Shown: positions 9,456-20,053 of the stretch, piece by piece
Position numbering within the stretch: position 1 is the stretch's first letter
How the letters are laid out: every line of letters begins with the position of its first letter
DNA from: Syntrophomonadaceae bacterium
GTDB lineage: Bacteria; Bacillota; DSM-12270; Thermacetogeniales; Thermacetogeniaceae
Reading direction: 5' to 3'
NCBI GenBank assembly: GCA_012516535.1
Contig: JAAYWP010000020.1
Location: forward strand, 1-40,887
DNA: 40,887 bases
Notes under the pieces: generated by a model
Seen by the model: the letters and a program-made list of their open reading frames with translations, nothing else
Told to the model about the DNA's origin: nothing
The model's database searches: none
Translations under genes and position numbers: made by a program

Positions 9456-10316
9456 TTATATATTATCGCCCCGCAGCCGCCGAAAATCATAATAGAGCGG
9501 GCTTGCTAACAAAACAGATGAATAACATCCTGAAACAACTCCGATCAGCAGTATAAGGATAAAACTCCTGATGGTATAGCCACCGATAAGGATCAATGCT
9601 GCTAGAACAAAAACCACAGTCAAACTTGTATTAATTGATCTGGCAAGGGTCTGCATAACAGAGCGGTGAATAATCCCATCCAAAGGGTCACCCTTCTTTT
9701 TCTTTCCGATGTTTTCCCTGACCCGGTCAAAAATGATAATGGTATTATTGATCGAATAACCGACAATGGTCAATAAAGCAGCTATAAAGGCTCCATCAAC
9801 CTCCAAACCCAGCAGAGATACCAACCCCACAGTTACCAAAATATCATGAATTAAGGCAGTAATAGCAGCCAGGCCTGACAAAAACTCGAAACGAATAGTA
9901 ATATAAACGATCATTAAAACAAAGGCAATGATCACTGATAACAATGCATTATTGCGCAATTCCTTCCCAATTGTGGGGCCTACACTCTGATTGCGCAGCA
10001 AAGTATAACTGCCGATCTTTACCTCCACACTTTTCAACAGCTCTCCGCTTTTCTCCTGGGTCAGCTCCTTTGTGCGGATGATGATCACATTCCCTTCACC
10101 CTCCTGCACCCTGCTGTCCTGTGAGATGCCGGCATCTGCCAGTACTGAACGCACATCAGCGATATTCACTGCCTGGTCAAACTTCATTTCGATCAAAGTG
10201 CCGCCGGTAAAATCAATGCTATAATTCAAACCCTTTATACCAAAGGAGAGCAAACCAATGATAATGATGAAAAGAGACAAAAAGTAGACGTACTTCCTTG
10301 CTTTGACCAAATTCAT
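9456..10316 (-). CDS. secF: Protein translocase subunit SecF
   Basis: NYSIDFTGGTLIEMKF, IVGYSINNTIIIFDRVREN. Confidence 0.98.
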   Translation of the reverse strand: MNLVKARKYVYFLSLFIIIIGLLSFGIKGLNYSIDFTGGTLIEMKFDQAVNIADVRSVLADAGISQDSRVQEGEGNVIIIRTKELTQEKSGELLKSVEVKIGSYTLLRNQSVGPTIGKELRNNALLSVIIAFVLMIVYITIRFEFLSGLAAITALIHDILVTVGLVSLLGLEVDGAFIAALLTIVGYSINNTIIIFDRVRENIGKKKKGDPLDGIIHRSVMQTLARSINTSLTVVFVLAALILIGGYTIRSFILILLIGVVSGCYSSVLLASPLYYDFRRLRGDNI

Positions 10317-11638
10317 GCCCTATCACCTCCCAATTTAACACCATAGGCCCAAGGATTGATCACCAAGCGGGACTGTGCCACCAAGTGGAGCACGAAGCGT
10401 GTAAATGTAATGGCTGTAAACATGCTCACCAAAATACCGGTGCCCAAAGTAATTGCAAAACCCTTGATAGGGCCTGTACCAAGGAAGTAAAGCACTAAAG
10501 CAGCGATCAAAGTTGTCACATTAGAGTCCAAAATCGCCCTGAAAGCATTTTTAAAACCAGCGTCAATAGCTGAGCGCAGAGTCCTTCCTGCCCGCAGTTC
10601 CTCTTTCAAACGCTCATAGATGACAATATTGGCATCCACTGCCATTCCAAAGGAGAGGATTATACCTGCGATGCCAGGTAGTGTCAGGGTTGTCTTAAGC
10701 AGGATAAATATTCCCGCCATAATAAGCCCATAAACAAGCAAAGACAGGTCAGCAATAACACCGGGCCATCTATAATAAAGCAGCATAAATAAAAATATAG
10801 CCGCTACACCGATCATCCCAGCCTTCAAACTGAGGTTCAGGGACTCCTGACCCAGAGTGGGGCCAATATTCCTCATCTCCATCAATTCCACATTAACAGG
10901 AAGTGCACCTGAGCGCAGAAGCAAAGCTTCCTGCTGTGCCTCCTCCAGCGATCGATAACCACCGCTGATCTCCGCATTACCGCCAGGAATAGGATTTTTG
11001 ATGGTCGGGGCGGTAATCAGCTGGCCATCCAGGTAAATAGCCAGTGTCCTGCCCACATTGGCGGTTGTCACCTTTTCAAAGATTTCCGCACCTTCATCAT
11101 TAAAGGTCAGGGCAACAAATGGTTCATTACTATCGGGACGAAGCATAGCCCGGGCATCCTTCAAATGCTTACCCGTCAGGACAGTTTTGCCATCTTCGGT
11201 TTTAAACTCCATGTGTGCCGTCCTTCCCAGTAATTCCACAGCTTCCTGAGGGTCTTTGACACCGGGCAGTTCTACCACAACTCTATTGTTACCCTCTTTT
11301 TGTAAAAGAGGTTCTTTGAGACCATAGGCATCGATTCTGTTGCGAAACACACCGATCAATTTATCAACAGCATCATCTGTTACAGGTGCCCCTTCAGAGG
11401 GAACTGCCTCATAAACCACATGCACCCCACCCCGCAGATCAAGCCCTAACTGTTGTTTCAGTTTTCCTGCTATGGGCTTTGCAGTGAAAATGGAAGTTAC
11501 GATTATTGCCGCTACCAGAACAAAAAAGAGCACCGCTTCCGGCCAGCTGATTCCTATCTTTTTTTGCTGCGGCCCTGCACCCTGCATACCTTTCATCAAT
11601 TGTCGTGCCTTTGACCGCTTACCCTTTTTCCCTGCCAC
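10313..11638 (-). CDS. secD: Protein translocase subunit SecD
   Basis: LGLDLRGGVHVVYE, GMAVDANIVIYERLKEELRAGRTLRSAI; overlaps secF by 4 nt. Confidence 0.98.
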   Translation of the reverse strand: MAGKKGKRSKARQLMKGMQGAGPQQKKIGISWPEAVLFFVLVAAIIVTSIFTAKPIAGKLKQQLGLDLRGGVHVVYEAVPSEGAPVTDDAVDKLIGVFRNRIDAYGLKEPLLQKEGNNRVVVELPGVKDPQEAVELLGRTAHMEFKTEDGKTVLTGKHLKDARAMLRPDSNEPFVALTFNDEGAEIFEKVTTANVGRTLAIYLDGQLITAPTIKNPIPGGNAEISGGYRSLEEAQQEALLLRSGALPVNVELMEMRNIGPTLGQESLNLSLKAGMIGVAAIFLFMLLYYRWPGVIADLSLLVYGLIMAGIFILLKTTLTLPGIAGIILSFGMAVDANIVIYERLKEELRAGRTLRSAIDAGFKNAFRAILDSNVTTLIAALVLYFLGTGPIKGFAITLGTGILVSMFTAITFTRFVLHLVAQSRLVINPWAYGVKLGGDRA

Positions 11639-11661
11639 TTACTTCTCTCCTTCCTTTATGC

Positions 11662-12333
11662 TTAAACAAGTTTTTTATCATTGATCACCAGACCAAATGT
11701 ACAGCCTAAAAACTCCGCGGCCCTTCTGCACATCATCATCCTGCTTAAAAAGATTTCAAAATAATCCATCACCGGGCTGATATGGGGGTCGATATCCAAT
11801 TCAAGTAAAATCTGCTTACTATCCGGATTCACCCTCAAAAAAGAGCGCTCAACCGCATAATTCACCCGGTCGTGAATATCAAGCCCAGCGATATTTTTAT
11901 TGCGCACCCTGGTCCTGTGCACATCAGATTTATCCGCCAGGATCACTGCAGCAGCCACATTATTGACCGGCTGCCCTGTGTCTTCATCATGATTGCCAAT
12001 AGCAGAGACCACCGTAAAAATTTCATCATGGGGCATCCTGGTTTGCTCCAGGATATAATAGGCTAAGATGGCGCCTGACAAATGGTGGCCTTTCCTGTTA
12101 ACCACATTCCCAATATCGTGCAGGTATCCGGCGATCCTTGCCAGTTCAGCCTCCCGTTGAGGGTAACCCAGCAGCCGGAGTACATTATAAGCGATACTGG
12201 AAACAAGGCTGATATGGCGGAAACCATGCTCTGTAAAACCCATCACTTCCAGGTTCGCATTACCAACCCTGATCAGTGTTTCTACAATAGGGATGGTTTT
12301 AATCTCTTCTAAAGTAATCGGATCCTCTGACAT
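11662..12333 (-). CDS. HD-domain phosphohydrolase
   Basis: AGYLHDIGNVVNRKGHHLSGA and IGNHDEDTG HD motifs. Confidence 0.85.
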   Translation of the reverse strand: MSEDPITLEEIKTIPIVETLIRVGNANLEVMGFTEHGFRHISLVSSIAYNVLRLLGYPQREAELARIAGYLHDIGNVVNRKGHHLSGAILAYYILEQTRMPHDEIFTVVSAIGNHDEDTGQPVNNVAAAVILADKSDVHRTRVRNKNIAGLDIHDRVNYAVERSFLRVNPDSKQILLELDIDPHISPVMDYFEIFLSRMMMCRRAAEFLGCTFGLVINDKKLV

Positions 12334-12393
12334 TTTATTCCCTCTCCTGGTTTACTCTAATTGGAATTCTCTAAAAGATAATTATATCCTTTT

Positions 12394-13506
<1,113 letters not shown>

Positions 13507-13519
13507 CTAGGACACCTCC

Positions 13520-14557
13520 TTACAGTATCAACATGGCATCACCATAACTAAAGAATCTGTAGCGCTTTTCAACAGCCTCCCTGTAGGCATTCATCACATG
13601 GTCATAACCCCCAAAGGCGCAGACCAACATCAGCAGTGTGGAGCGAGGGAGGTGGAAATTAGTTATCAGACCATCAACCACCCGGAAATGAAAGCCCGGG
13701 TAAATAAACAATCTGGTCCTCCCTTCTCCCTCCTGGAGTTCTTCCTGCTCCTTTGCTGCACTTTCCAGCAGCCGTACAGATGTTGTGCCAACTGCGATCA
13801 CCCGCCGGCCCTCCTGCCTGGCCCTGTTGATCTTGAGAGCGTTAACAGCATCAAGCTTCCAGTACTCAGCATGCATCTGGTGGTCCTCTACCCGTTCAAC
13901 ACGCACAGGCCGAAAGGTCCCCAAACCCACATGAAGCAGCACAAAGGCAAACTCCACACCCTTTGCCTGCAGCTCATTGAGGATATCCTCTGTAAAGTGC
14001 AGGCCGGCAGTTGGTGCTGCAGCAGAGCCCAGAGAACGGGCATAAACCGTCTGGTAGCGCTCCTTATCAATCTCCTCAGCAGGCCTTCTGATATAGGGAG
14101 GCAAAGGGACCTCTCCGATCTTAAACAGCTGGTCCCAAAATTCAGCCTGGTCCCTGCTGTTAAACTTGATGATCCTTCCACCTGCTTCTGTACGCTCACA
14201 GATCACAGCCTGTAATTGCCCATCACCAAAAGCTACTACCTCCCCTTCTTTGGCCCGCTTCCCGGGCCTCACCAGTGCTTCCCAGCTACAGCAGCCTTTT
14301 TCCTCCAGCAGCAGCACCTCCAGGCTGCTTCCGGTTCTGACCAGCTGCCCTTTCAGCCTTGCGGGAAAAACCTTTGTCTCATTGAAAACCAGTAGATCTC
14401 CTTCCCTTAAAAAATCCACAATCTTTCTGAAATTAGAATGGGTTATCCTCCCTGTGGTCCTGTCCAAGACCAGCATACGAGAGATATCCCGCTCTGCTGC
14501 GGGATACTGGGCGATCAATTCCTGAGGTAGTTCATAATCAAATTCATCTACCAGCAA
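13520..14557 (-). CDS. queA: S-adenosylmethionine:tRNA ribosyltransferase-isomerase
   Basis: DEFDYELPQELIAQYPAAERD...SRMLVL, TAGLHFTE, TNFHLPRSTLLMLVCAF. Likely TTG start at 14557 with GAAAGGA upstream, rather than the ATG at 14641. Confidence 0.96.
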   Translation of the reverse strand: MLVDEFDYELPQELIAQYPAAERDISRMLVLDRTTGRITHSNFRKIVDFLREGDLLVFNETKVFPARLKGQLVRTGSSLEVLLLEEKGCCSWEALVRPGKRAKEGEVVAFGDGQLQAVICERTEAGGRIIKFNSRDQAEFWDQLFKIGEVPLPPYIRRPAEEIDKERYQTVYARSLGSAAAPTAGLHFTEDILNELQAKGVEFAFVLLHVGLGTFRPVRVERVEDHQMHAEYWKLDAVNALKINRARQEGRRVIAVGTTSVRLLESAAKEQEELQEGEGRTRLFIYPGFHFRVVDGLITNFHLPRSTLLMLVCAFGGYDHVMNAYREAVEKRYRFFSYGDAMLIL

Positions 14558-14762
14558 CTCAGATGTCCTTTCTTCTTTGATTTCTCTAGGAGTCTTTTTC
14601 CAACACAAATGTATTATACCACCATTACAAAAGGCAAACACATTTCTCTATTTTAGGAATCCCTAAAATAAAAATCGCATCTTTCCTATGTGAAAATAAC
14701 GGTTGACAATATGATGACAATAGATGATAAATTTTATAATAAAAATCAGGGGTGATAGATAG

Positions 14763-15353
14763 ATGAGTCAAAACCAAGTGACACAAATGCCAACGGATAC
14801 AACCACAGCAAATCTGAATCTTCGCATAACCGTCTATGTGGCACTGTTTACAGCCCTTATCATTATTGGAGGCTACATAAGTGTGCCTCTTCCATTAGGG
14901 CCTGTTCCAATTGTATTGGCTGATCTCTTCGTTATGGTAACCGGGCTTTTTCTTGGCTTCAAATGGGGAGTGACAAGTGTTGCTCTCTATTTATCCTTGG
15001 GAGCACTTGGTTTGCCTGTCTTTGCCAGCGGCACATCAGGTCTGGCTGTTCTTTTCGGCCCCACCGGTGGTTACCTGTTTGGTTATTTGCTTCTAGTAGC
15101 TTCTGTGGGTTTTATTGCAAGCAAAGGAAAACAGTCAATTATAAAAAATCTGACTGCTTTAGTCATCGGCAATATGCTCCTCTATGCTATTGGTGTGCCT
15201 TGGCTTAAAGCAGTGATGAACCTAAGTTGGGCCGGTGCATTGGCTGCCGGATTAACCCCTTTTATACCGGGTATTATTATCAAGATAACCGTTGCTGCTG
15301 CTTTAAGCCGTGCTTTCCTACCTCGTTTTAATGATTCGGCTTCTGTTAAGTAA
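14763..15353 (+). CDS. bioY: Biotin ECF transporter S component
   Basis: PLPLGPVPIVLADLFVMVTGLFLGFKWGVTSVALYLSLGALGLPVFA; GGYLFGYL. Confidence 0.95.
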   Translation: MSQNQVTQMPTDTTTANLNLRITVYVALFTALIIIGGYISVPLPLGPVPIVLADLFVMVTGLFLGFKWGVTSVALYLSLGALGLPVFASGTSGLAVLFGPTGGYLFGYLLLVASVGFIASKGKQSIIKNLTALVIGNMLLYAIGVPWLKAVMNLSWAGALAAGLTPFIPGIIIKITVAAALSRAFLPRFNDSASVK

Positions 15354-15427
15354 AAATAATGAAGAGCTTATGCCGGAATTTGTTTTCTAATTTGCGAAAA
15401 ACTTCTGTTAAATAAAGATAATGGAGA
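15340..15427 (+). repeat. Two 26-nt direct repeats (15340-15365, 15402-15427) with 3 mismatches
   Basis: CTTCTGTTAAGTAAAAATAATGAAGA versus CTTCTGTTAAATAAAGATAATGGAGA. Confidence 0.8.
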
Positions 15428-15434
15428 TGACGAA

Positions 15435-16184
15435 ATGCCCATTGTGGAAACAGAAAATTTAACACACATTTTCCCAGATGGCACAATAGCCATTCAAGAT
15501 ATAAGCTTAAAGATCAACAAGGGAGAATTTGTTGTCATTGCAGGAGCTAATGGGTCAGGGAAAACGGTTTTCGCCCGGCACCTGAACGGCTTACTAAAAC
15601 CCACAAAAGGGAGTGTTTTGATCGATGGAAAACCAATAACCGAAAATATAATAGAAGCAAGAAGAAAAGTCGGGCTTGTTTTTCAAAATCCCGACAGCCA
15701 GATTGTTGGACAAACTGTTGCAGAGGATGTGGCTTTTGGCCCCGAAAATCTTAATCTACCAGCAAACCAAGTTAAAGCAGTTGTCAAAGAATCATTGGAA
15801 GCAGTCGGGTTAAGCCGGTTCTCCACTCGAAGCCCCCATACCCTGTCTGGTGGAGAAAAAAGAAAGCTAGCGATCGCAGGAATACTAGCCATGAAACCCA
15901 AGGTCATTATATTTGATGAACCCTTTACAGGGCTTGACTATCCCGGTGTTGTGCAAGTCCTTAAACAAATTGTAAAGCTCCACAATATGGGGCATACAAT
16001 CCTTTTGATCACACACGAACTTGAAAAGGTACTGGCACATGCTGATAGATTAGTGATCATGCATAAGGGAAAGTTGGTTGAAGATGGGAAACCGGAAGAT
16101 GTAATTTATCATTCTGAAAACTACGGTGTAAGAATGCCCCTTAACGATGGACAGAAGGTTGCGACATTGACATGGCTGAAATAA
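15435..16184 (+). CDS. ECF transporter ATPase (BioM/EcfA-like)
   Basis: Walker A GANGSGKT, LSGGEKRKLAIAGILAMKPKVIIFDEPF. Confidence 0.95.
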   Translation: MPIVETENLTHIFPDGTIAIQDISLKINKGEFVVIAGANGSGKTVFARHLNGLLKPTKGSVLIDGKPITENIIEARRKVGLVFQNPDSQIVGQTVAEDVAFGPENLNLPANQVKAVVKESLEAVGLSRFSTRSPHTLSGGEKRKLAIAGILAMKPKVIIFDEPFTGLDYPGVVQVLKQIVKLHNMGHTILLITHELEKVLAHADRLVIMHKGKLVEDGKPEDVIYHSENYGVRMPLNDGQKVATLTWLK

Positions 16185-16927
16185 CGTTCTTTCACTATAT
16201 ACATAAAGATACAGTATTGCACAGGATGGATGGCAGATTAAAGCTTATCTGTTTGTTATTGCTCAGTTTGTCTGCTAGTTTTGCCTCCAAATTGGAACAC
16301 TACCTAGTGCTGTTGTTTGTTGTGATCTTCGCTTTACTGATAGCAAAGCTGCCTATTAAGGCTTTGTTAAAGGATATTAAATTCTTTGGGATAATAATTT
16401 TAATTGTTATTGTAGTTGACGCCTTCAATATACCAGGTGATCCGATTCCATACTTCCCTGTCACAAGCATTTCCACAAAAGGGCTTATTACAGGTTTACG
16501 CTTTGCAGGGCGGTTAACCATTATCATCCTAGTTTGTGCTGTTATAACAGGAACAACTTCTTTAATGACCCTGAGAAATGTTGTTGAATGGTTCTTACGC
16601 CCTATTCCTTTTGTACCAGAGGTAAGGATCGCTACCATGATAAGCCTTACTTTCACGCTGATACCAGTTATCTTTGACAATCTTGCTGAAATGATGTACG
16701 CGCAAAAAGCTCGTTGTGTTGAGTTGAGAAAAAACCCCATCGAGCGTATAAATTTTATAGTTTTTCCGCTTCTTAGCCAAACTCTAAGAAAAGCTGACGA
16801 AATAGTATATGCGATGGAAGCAAGGTGTTATTCAGAAGTACGAACCAGAGCAGTTTTTAAAACTAACAAAATAGACTGGCTCCTGCTTGCGATTTGTATA
16901 TCGGTCTTCCTCTTCGTTATCCTGTAG
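16172..16927 (+). CDS. ECF transporter transmembrane component (BioN/EcfT-like)
   Basis: Multi-TM protein with ...KARCVELRKNP and AMEARCYSE, the EcfT coupling motifs; overlaps the ATPase gene by 13 nt. Confidence 0.93.
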   Translation: MAEITFFHYIHKDTVLHRMDGRLKLICLLLLSLSASFASKLEHYLVLLFVVIFALLIAKLPIKALLKDIKFFGIIILIVIVVDAFNIPGDPIPYFPVTSISTKGLITGLRFAGRLTIIILVCAVITGTTSLMTLRNVVEWFLRPIPFVPEVRIATMISLTFTLIPVIFDNLAEMMYAQKARCVELRKNPIERINFIVFPLLSQTLRKADEIVYAMEARCYSEVRTRAVFKTNKIDWLLLAICISVFLFVIL

Positions 16928-16929
16928 GT

Positions 16930-17115
16930 GTTCCCAAGCCCCCCTTCGGCTCCTCCTGCACCCATTATTTCGGTGTGTTCCCGGCCCTTGCCGGTGATGC
17001 CTTTGCCCTGCAGGTTGCCTTCCTGTACTTTCAACCCTCTAGTCACAGCGGACAAACAAAAAGACGGCTCCAGCTTACCCAGTGCCGCCCGGCTCCCTGT
17101 TATCTTAATGCTTTT
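16930..17115 (-). pseudogene. spoIID: Degraded C-terminal remnant of stage II sporulation protein D
   Basis: Minus strand after the DUF2905 stop reads KSIKITGSRAALGKLEPSFCLSAVTRGLKVQEGNLQGKGITGKGREHTEIMGAGGAEGGLGNTYR, resembling the SpoIID C-terminal pattern R..LGL.S..F...GKG.GHG.GMSQ.GA.G.AE.G..Y. No start codon or N-terminal domain. Confidence 0.65.
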
Positions 17116-17340
17116 TCAACGGCGCAGAAACAGATTGACGATCAAAGTCAAGAGGATACTCAAAAGCAAACAGGTGACCAGGGGAAAATAAAAAGTGAAA
17201 TTCCCTTTCTGGTAATAGATATCCCCAGGCAGCCTACCAAAAGGAGTTATTTTACCCAGCAGCAAAAGGAATCCCCCAGCTATCAATAAAAATACTCCTC
17301 CTATAACCAGCAGCTTGCCCAAAGAAGAAAAGCTATCCAT
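17116..17340 (-). CDS. DUF2905 family small membrane protein
   Basis: [67 protein letters not shown]; start overlaps the queH stop (ATGGATAG). Confidence 0.92.
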   Translation of the reverse strand: MDSFSSLGKLLVIGGVFLLIAGGFLLLLGKITPFGRLPGDIYYQKGNFTFYFPLVTCLLLSILLTLIVNLFLRR

Positions 17341-17887
17341 TCTTTTTTTCGCTCCCTTCATATCTCTCCTGTTCACTGTAGAGACAACCGCAGTACTGCT
17401 GGCGATAGAGCCCCATCTGTTTAGCCTGCCTTCTTCCTTCACTGAAACCCTTCCTCCAGTCAAAATACAGAAAGGGTATCCCTTCCTTTTCCCCTACCTC
17501 AGCACCCAATTGCTGCAACAGATCATGCTTCTGCCAGGGGCTTACCAGCAGGGTGGTGGTAAAACCGTCAAAACCCTCCTTTTTTGCCCTGGCCGCAGTC
17601 TCTTTTAAGCGCAGCAGATAGCAGTAGCGGCAGCGCTCCTTTTCTTTATAAGCTACATCCCGGAAATAGAGCTCTGGTTGATAGCCTTCTGCTATCACCA
17701 GAGGCAGATCTAACCCCTTGGCCATCTGCTCCGCTCCCTCACGTCTTTTGGCGTATTCTTGATAGGGATGAATATTTGGGTTATAATAATAACCTTTAAC
17801 CTCATACCCCTGTTTTAATAGATCCTGCACAGGAAAGATGGCGCAAGGGCCACAGCAGATATGCAGCAATATCTTCACACTAATCAT
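17333..17887 (-). CDS. queH: Epoxyqueuosine reductase QueH (DUF208)
   Basis: [47 protein letters not shown]. Confidence 0.93.
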   Translation of the reverse strand: MISVKILLHICCGPCAIFPVQDLLKQGYEVKGYYYNPNIHPYQEYAKRREGAEQMAKGLDLPLVIAEGYQPELYFRDVAYKEKERCRYCYLLRLKETAARAKKEGFDGFTTTLLVSPWQKHDLLQQLGAEVGEKEGIPFLYFDWRKGFSEGRRQAKQMGLYRQQYCGCLYSEQERYEGSEKKNG

Positions 17888-18920
17888 CCTCCGTAAACAG
17901 CCTTTGCTGATTTATTTTTCTCTCCTGAGGATAAGGAATCCCTAGATGGGCATAGGCCAGAGGGGTTGCAACCCTTCCCCTAGGGGTACGCTGTAGATAA
18001 CCCTTCTGCAGCAAATAGGGTTCATAAACATCCTCCACAGTGCCAGACTCCTCCCTGGCAGCAGCGGCCAGTGTTTCCAGCCCCACAGGACCACCCTGAA
18101 ATTTACAGATAATTGTTTCTAAAAGTATCCGATCCACCTTATCCAGCCCTGCCTCATCTACCTCCAGCCTTTCCAGAGATTTTTTTACCAGATCCAGGGT
18201 CACAGATCGGAAACCGCTCACTTCAGCAAAATCCCGGATACGGCGCAGCAATCTGTTGGCAATGCGCGGTGTCCCCCGGGCGCGGCGGGCTATCTCCAGA
18301 GCTCCGTCATCACTCAATTCCATCTTTAACAGAGTTGCAGCCCGCAAAACGATCTGATGGAGATCCTCTACAGGATAATAATCCACCCGCAAAATAATAC
18401 CAAAGCGGTCCCTGAGAGGCATGCTGATCAATCCAGCCCTGGTTGTGGCTCCGATCAGTGTAAAAGGCGGCAGATCAATGCGCAGCGACCTAGCACCAGT
18501 CCCCTTTCCAATCATAATATCCAGATAATAGTCCTCTAATGCAGGATACAGGATCTCTTCCACTACCCGGGGCATCCGGTGGATCTCATCCACAAAAAGA
18601 ACCCCATAGGGTTCTATATTAGTCAGTACTGCAGCCATATCACCAGCTCGTTCCAAAGCAGGCCCAGAAGTACAGTAGAGCTGTACTCTCATCTCTTCAG
18701 CGATAATATGAGCCAATGTGGTTTTCCCCAAACCCGGGGGCCCGTAAAGCAAAACATGATCCAGGGCATCCTTCCGCTGGCGGGCAGCCTTAATAAAAAC
18801 CTCCAGATTCTCTTTCAGTTGGCTCTGTCCGATAAATTCCCGCAGTGTACGGGGACGCAGCGTGCTTTCCGCGTCATCCTCCTGGGGTATGGTTTCTCCA
18901 GAAACAAGCCTCTCATCCAT
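17880..18920 (-). CDS. ruvB: Holliday junction DNA helicase RuvB
   Basis: [51 protein letters not shown]. Confidence 0.99.
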   Translation of the reverse strand: MDERLVSGETIPQEDDAESTLRPRTLREFIGQSQLKENLEVFIKAARQRKDALDHVLLYGPPGLGKTTLAHIIAEEMRVQLYCTSGPALERAGDMAAVLTNIEPYGVLFVDEIHRMPRVVEEILYPALEDYYLDIMIGKGTGARSLRIDLPPFTLIGATTRAGLISMPLRDRFGIILRVDYYPVEDLHQIVLRAATLLKMELSDDGALEIARRARGTPRIANRLLRRIRDFAEVSGFRSVTLDLVKKSLERLEVDEAGLDKVDRILLETIICKFQGGPVGLETLAAAAREESGTVEDVYEPYLLQKGYLQRTPRGRVATPLAYAHLGIPYPQERKINQQRLFTEDD

Positions 18921-19519
18921 TATCTACCCTTCTTCCCCAGTTCCCGGAGTGCCAGGCGCAAAACAGCCTCTGTAGAAGATTCCTCTGCACTCCGCGGCTG
19001 TATTTTTCGTAAAGCCTCCAAGCTTTCCTGGCGGCTATAGCCTAAAACCAGCAAAGCCTGAACCACTTCGTTGTCAACCTGTGCCTCTACCGTTTTTTCC
19101 TCATCTTTAAAAAAGGATTCAGGCAGTTTCCCTTTCAGCTCCAGTATCAACCGCTGAGCGGTTTTCTTACCCACCCCCGGTACTTTCAGAAGTGGATCCA
19201 CTTCACCCCGTTCTAAAACTGCTGCCAAACTATCCCCTGGGAATTTGTCGAGTATGGTCAGGGCCACTTTAGGGCCGATACCCCGGGCGGTGATCAGCAC
19301 ACGAAACATAGCCCGCTCCTGAGGTGTAGAAAAACCGTAAAGCTGGAGAGCATCCTCCCGCACATGCAGGTGAGTGTATAGCTCCAACTCCTGGCCTTTC
19401 GAGGGAAGCTTCTGCAAAACAGTTGAAGGCACAGCCACCTCATAGCCGATCCCCTGCACCTCCAGCACAACCCTGTCTTCATCAACACCCAGCAACTGTC
19501 CCCTTAAATAGGAAATCAC
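18920..19519 (-). CDS. ruvA: Holliday junction DNA helicase RuvA
   Basis: [36 protein letters not shown]. Confidence 0.98.
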   Translation of the reverse strand: MISYLRGQLLGVDEDRVVLEVQGIGYEVAVPSTVLQKLPSKGQELELYTHLHVREDALQLYGFSTPQERAMFRVLITARGIGPKVALTILDKFPGDSLAAVLERGEVDPLLKVPGVGKKTAQRLILELKGKLPESFFKDEEKTVEAQVDNEVVQALLVLGYSRQESLEALRKIQPRSAEESSTEAVLRLALRELGKKGR

Positions 19520-20034
19520 CGCTCCTCACCCCATTCAGTAGCTCTATGAAGCATCCTTGCTGTGGTACGGGAAATATAATAGTGGCAGAGGGCAGCTCCC
19601 AGGGCATCAGCAGCATGATCAGGCCGGGGGATCTCCTGAAGCCCTAAAATCATCTTGATGATCTTTTGCATTTGTCTTTTATCAGCTCTTCCATACCCAG
19701 ATATTGTCTGCTTAATCTGTAAAGGTGTATATGCAAAAACTTCAACACCATGGTGAACTGCCGCTAAAATGACCGCAGCTCTCGTATGCCCTACAGTCAA
19801 AGCTGTGCGGGCGTTTTTACTGAAATATATCTCTTCTATAGCAAGAGCATCTGGACGCAATTGATCACAGAGGCCAGCAATTCCTTGATAAATTTTATTA
19901 AGGCGAGAAGGCAGCTCCTGTTCCCTTTCCACTTTGATCACACCAAAATTGAGCAGGCTCGCCCTTCTTTCATCTGTTTTAATAGCACCATACCCGGTGG
20001 AAATCACACCGGGGTCAATCCCCAAAATTATCAT
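19516..20034 (-). CDS. ruvC: Crossover junction endodeoxyribonuclease RuvC
   Basis: MIILGIDPGVISTGYGAI; AIEEIYFSKNARTALTVGHTRAA; DHAADALGAALCHY. Start set at ATG 20032-20034 rather than the longer ORF. Confidence 0.97.
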   Translation of the reverse strand: MIILGIDPGVISTGYGAIKTDERRASLLNFGVIKVEREQELPSRLNKIYQGIAGLCDQLRPDALAIEEIYFSKNARTALTVGHTRAAVILAAVHHGVEVFAYTPLQIKQTISGYGRADKRQMQKIIKMILGLQEIPRPDHAADALGAALCHYYISRTTARMLHRATEWGEER

Positions 20035-20053
20035 GAAAAATAACCTCCGCTTT

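Noticed and set aside
13598-14215. 205-aa plus-strand ORF antisense to queA
   Set aside because: Overlaps a strong QueA call and has no domain features.
14703-14740. BirA-type operator at the bioY promoter
   Set aside because: Only one GGTTGACAAT half-site resembles the motif and no properly spaced partner half-site is visible.
16300-16740. 146-aa minus-strand ORF antisense to the ecfT-like gene
   Set aside because: Shadow of a clear EcfT coding region; no SD or family signature.
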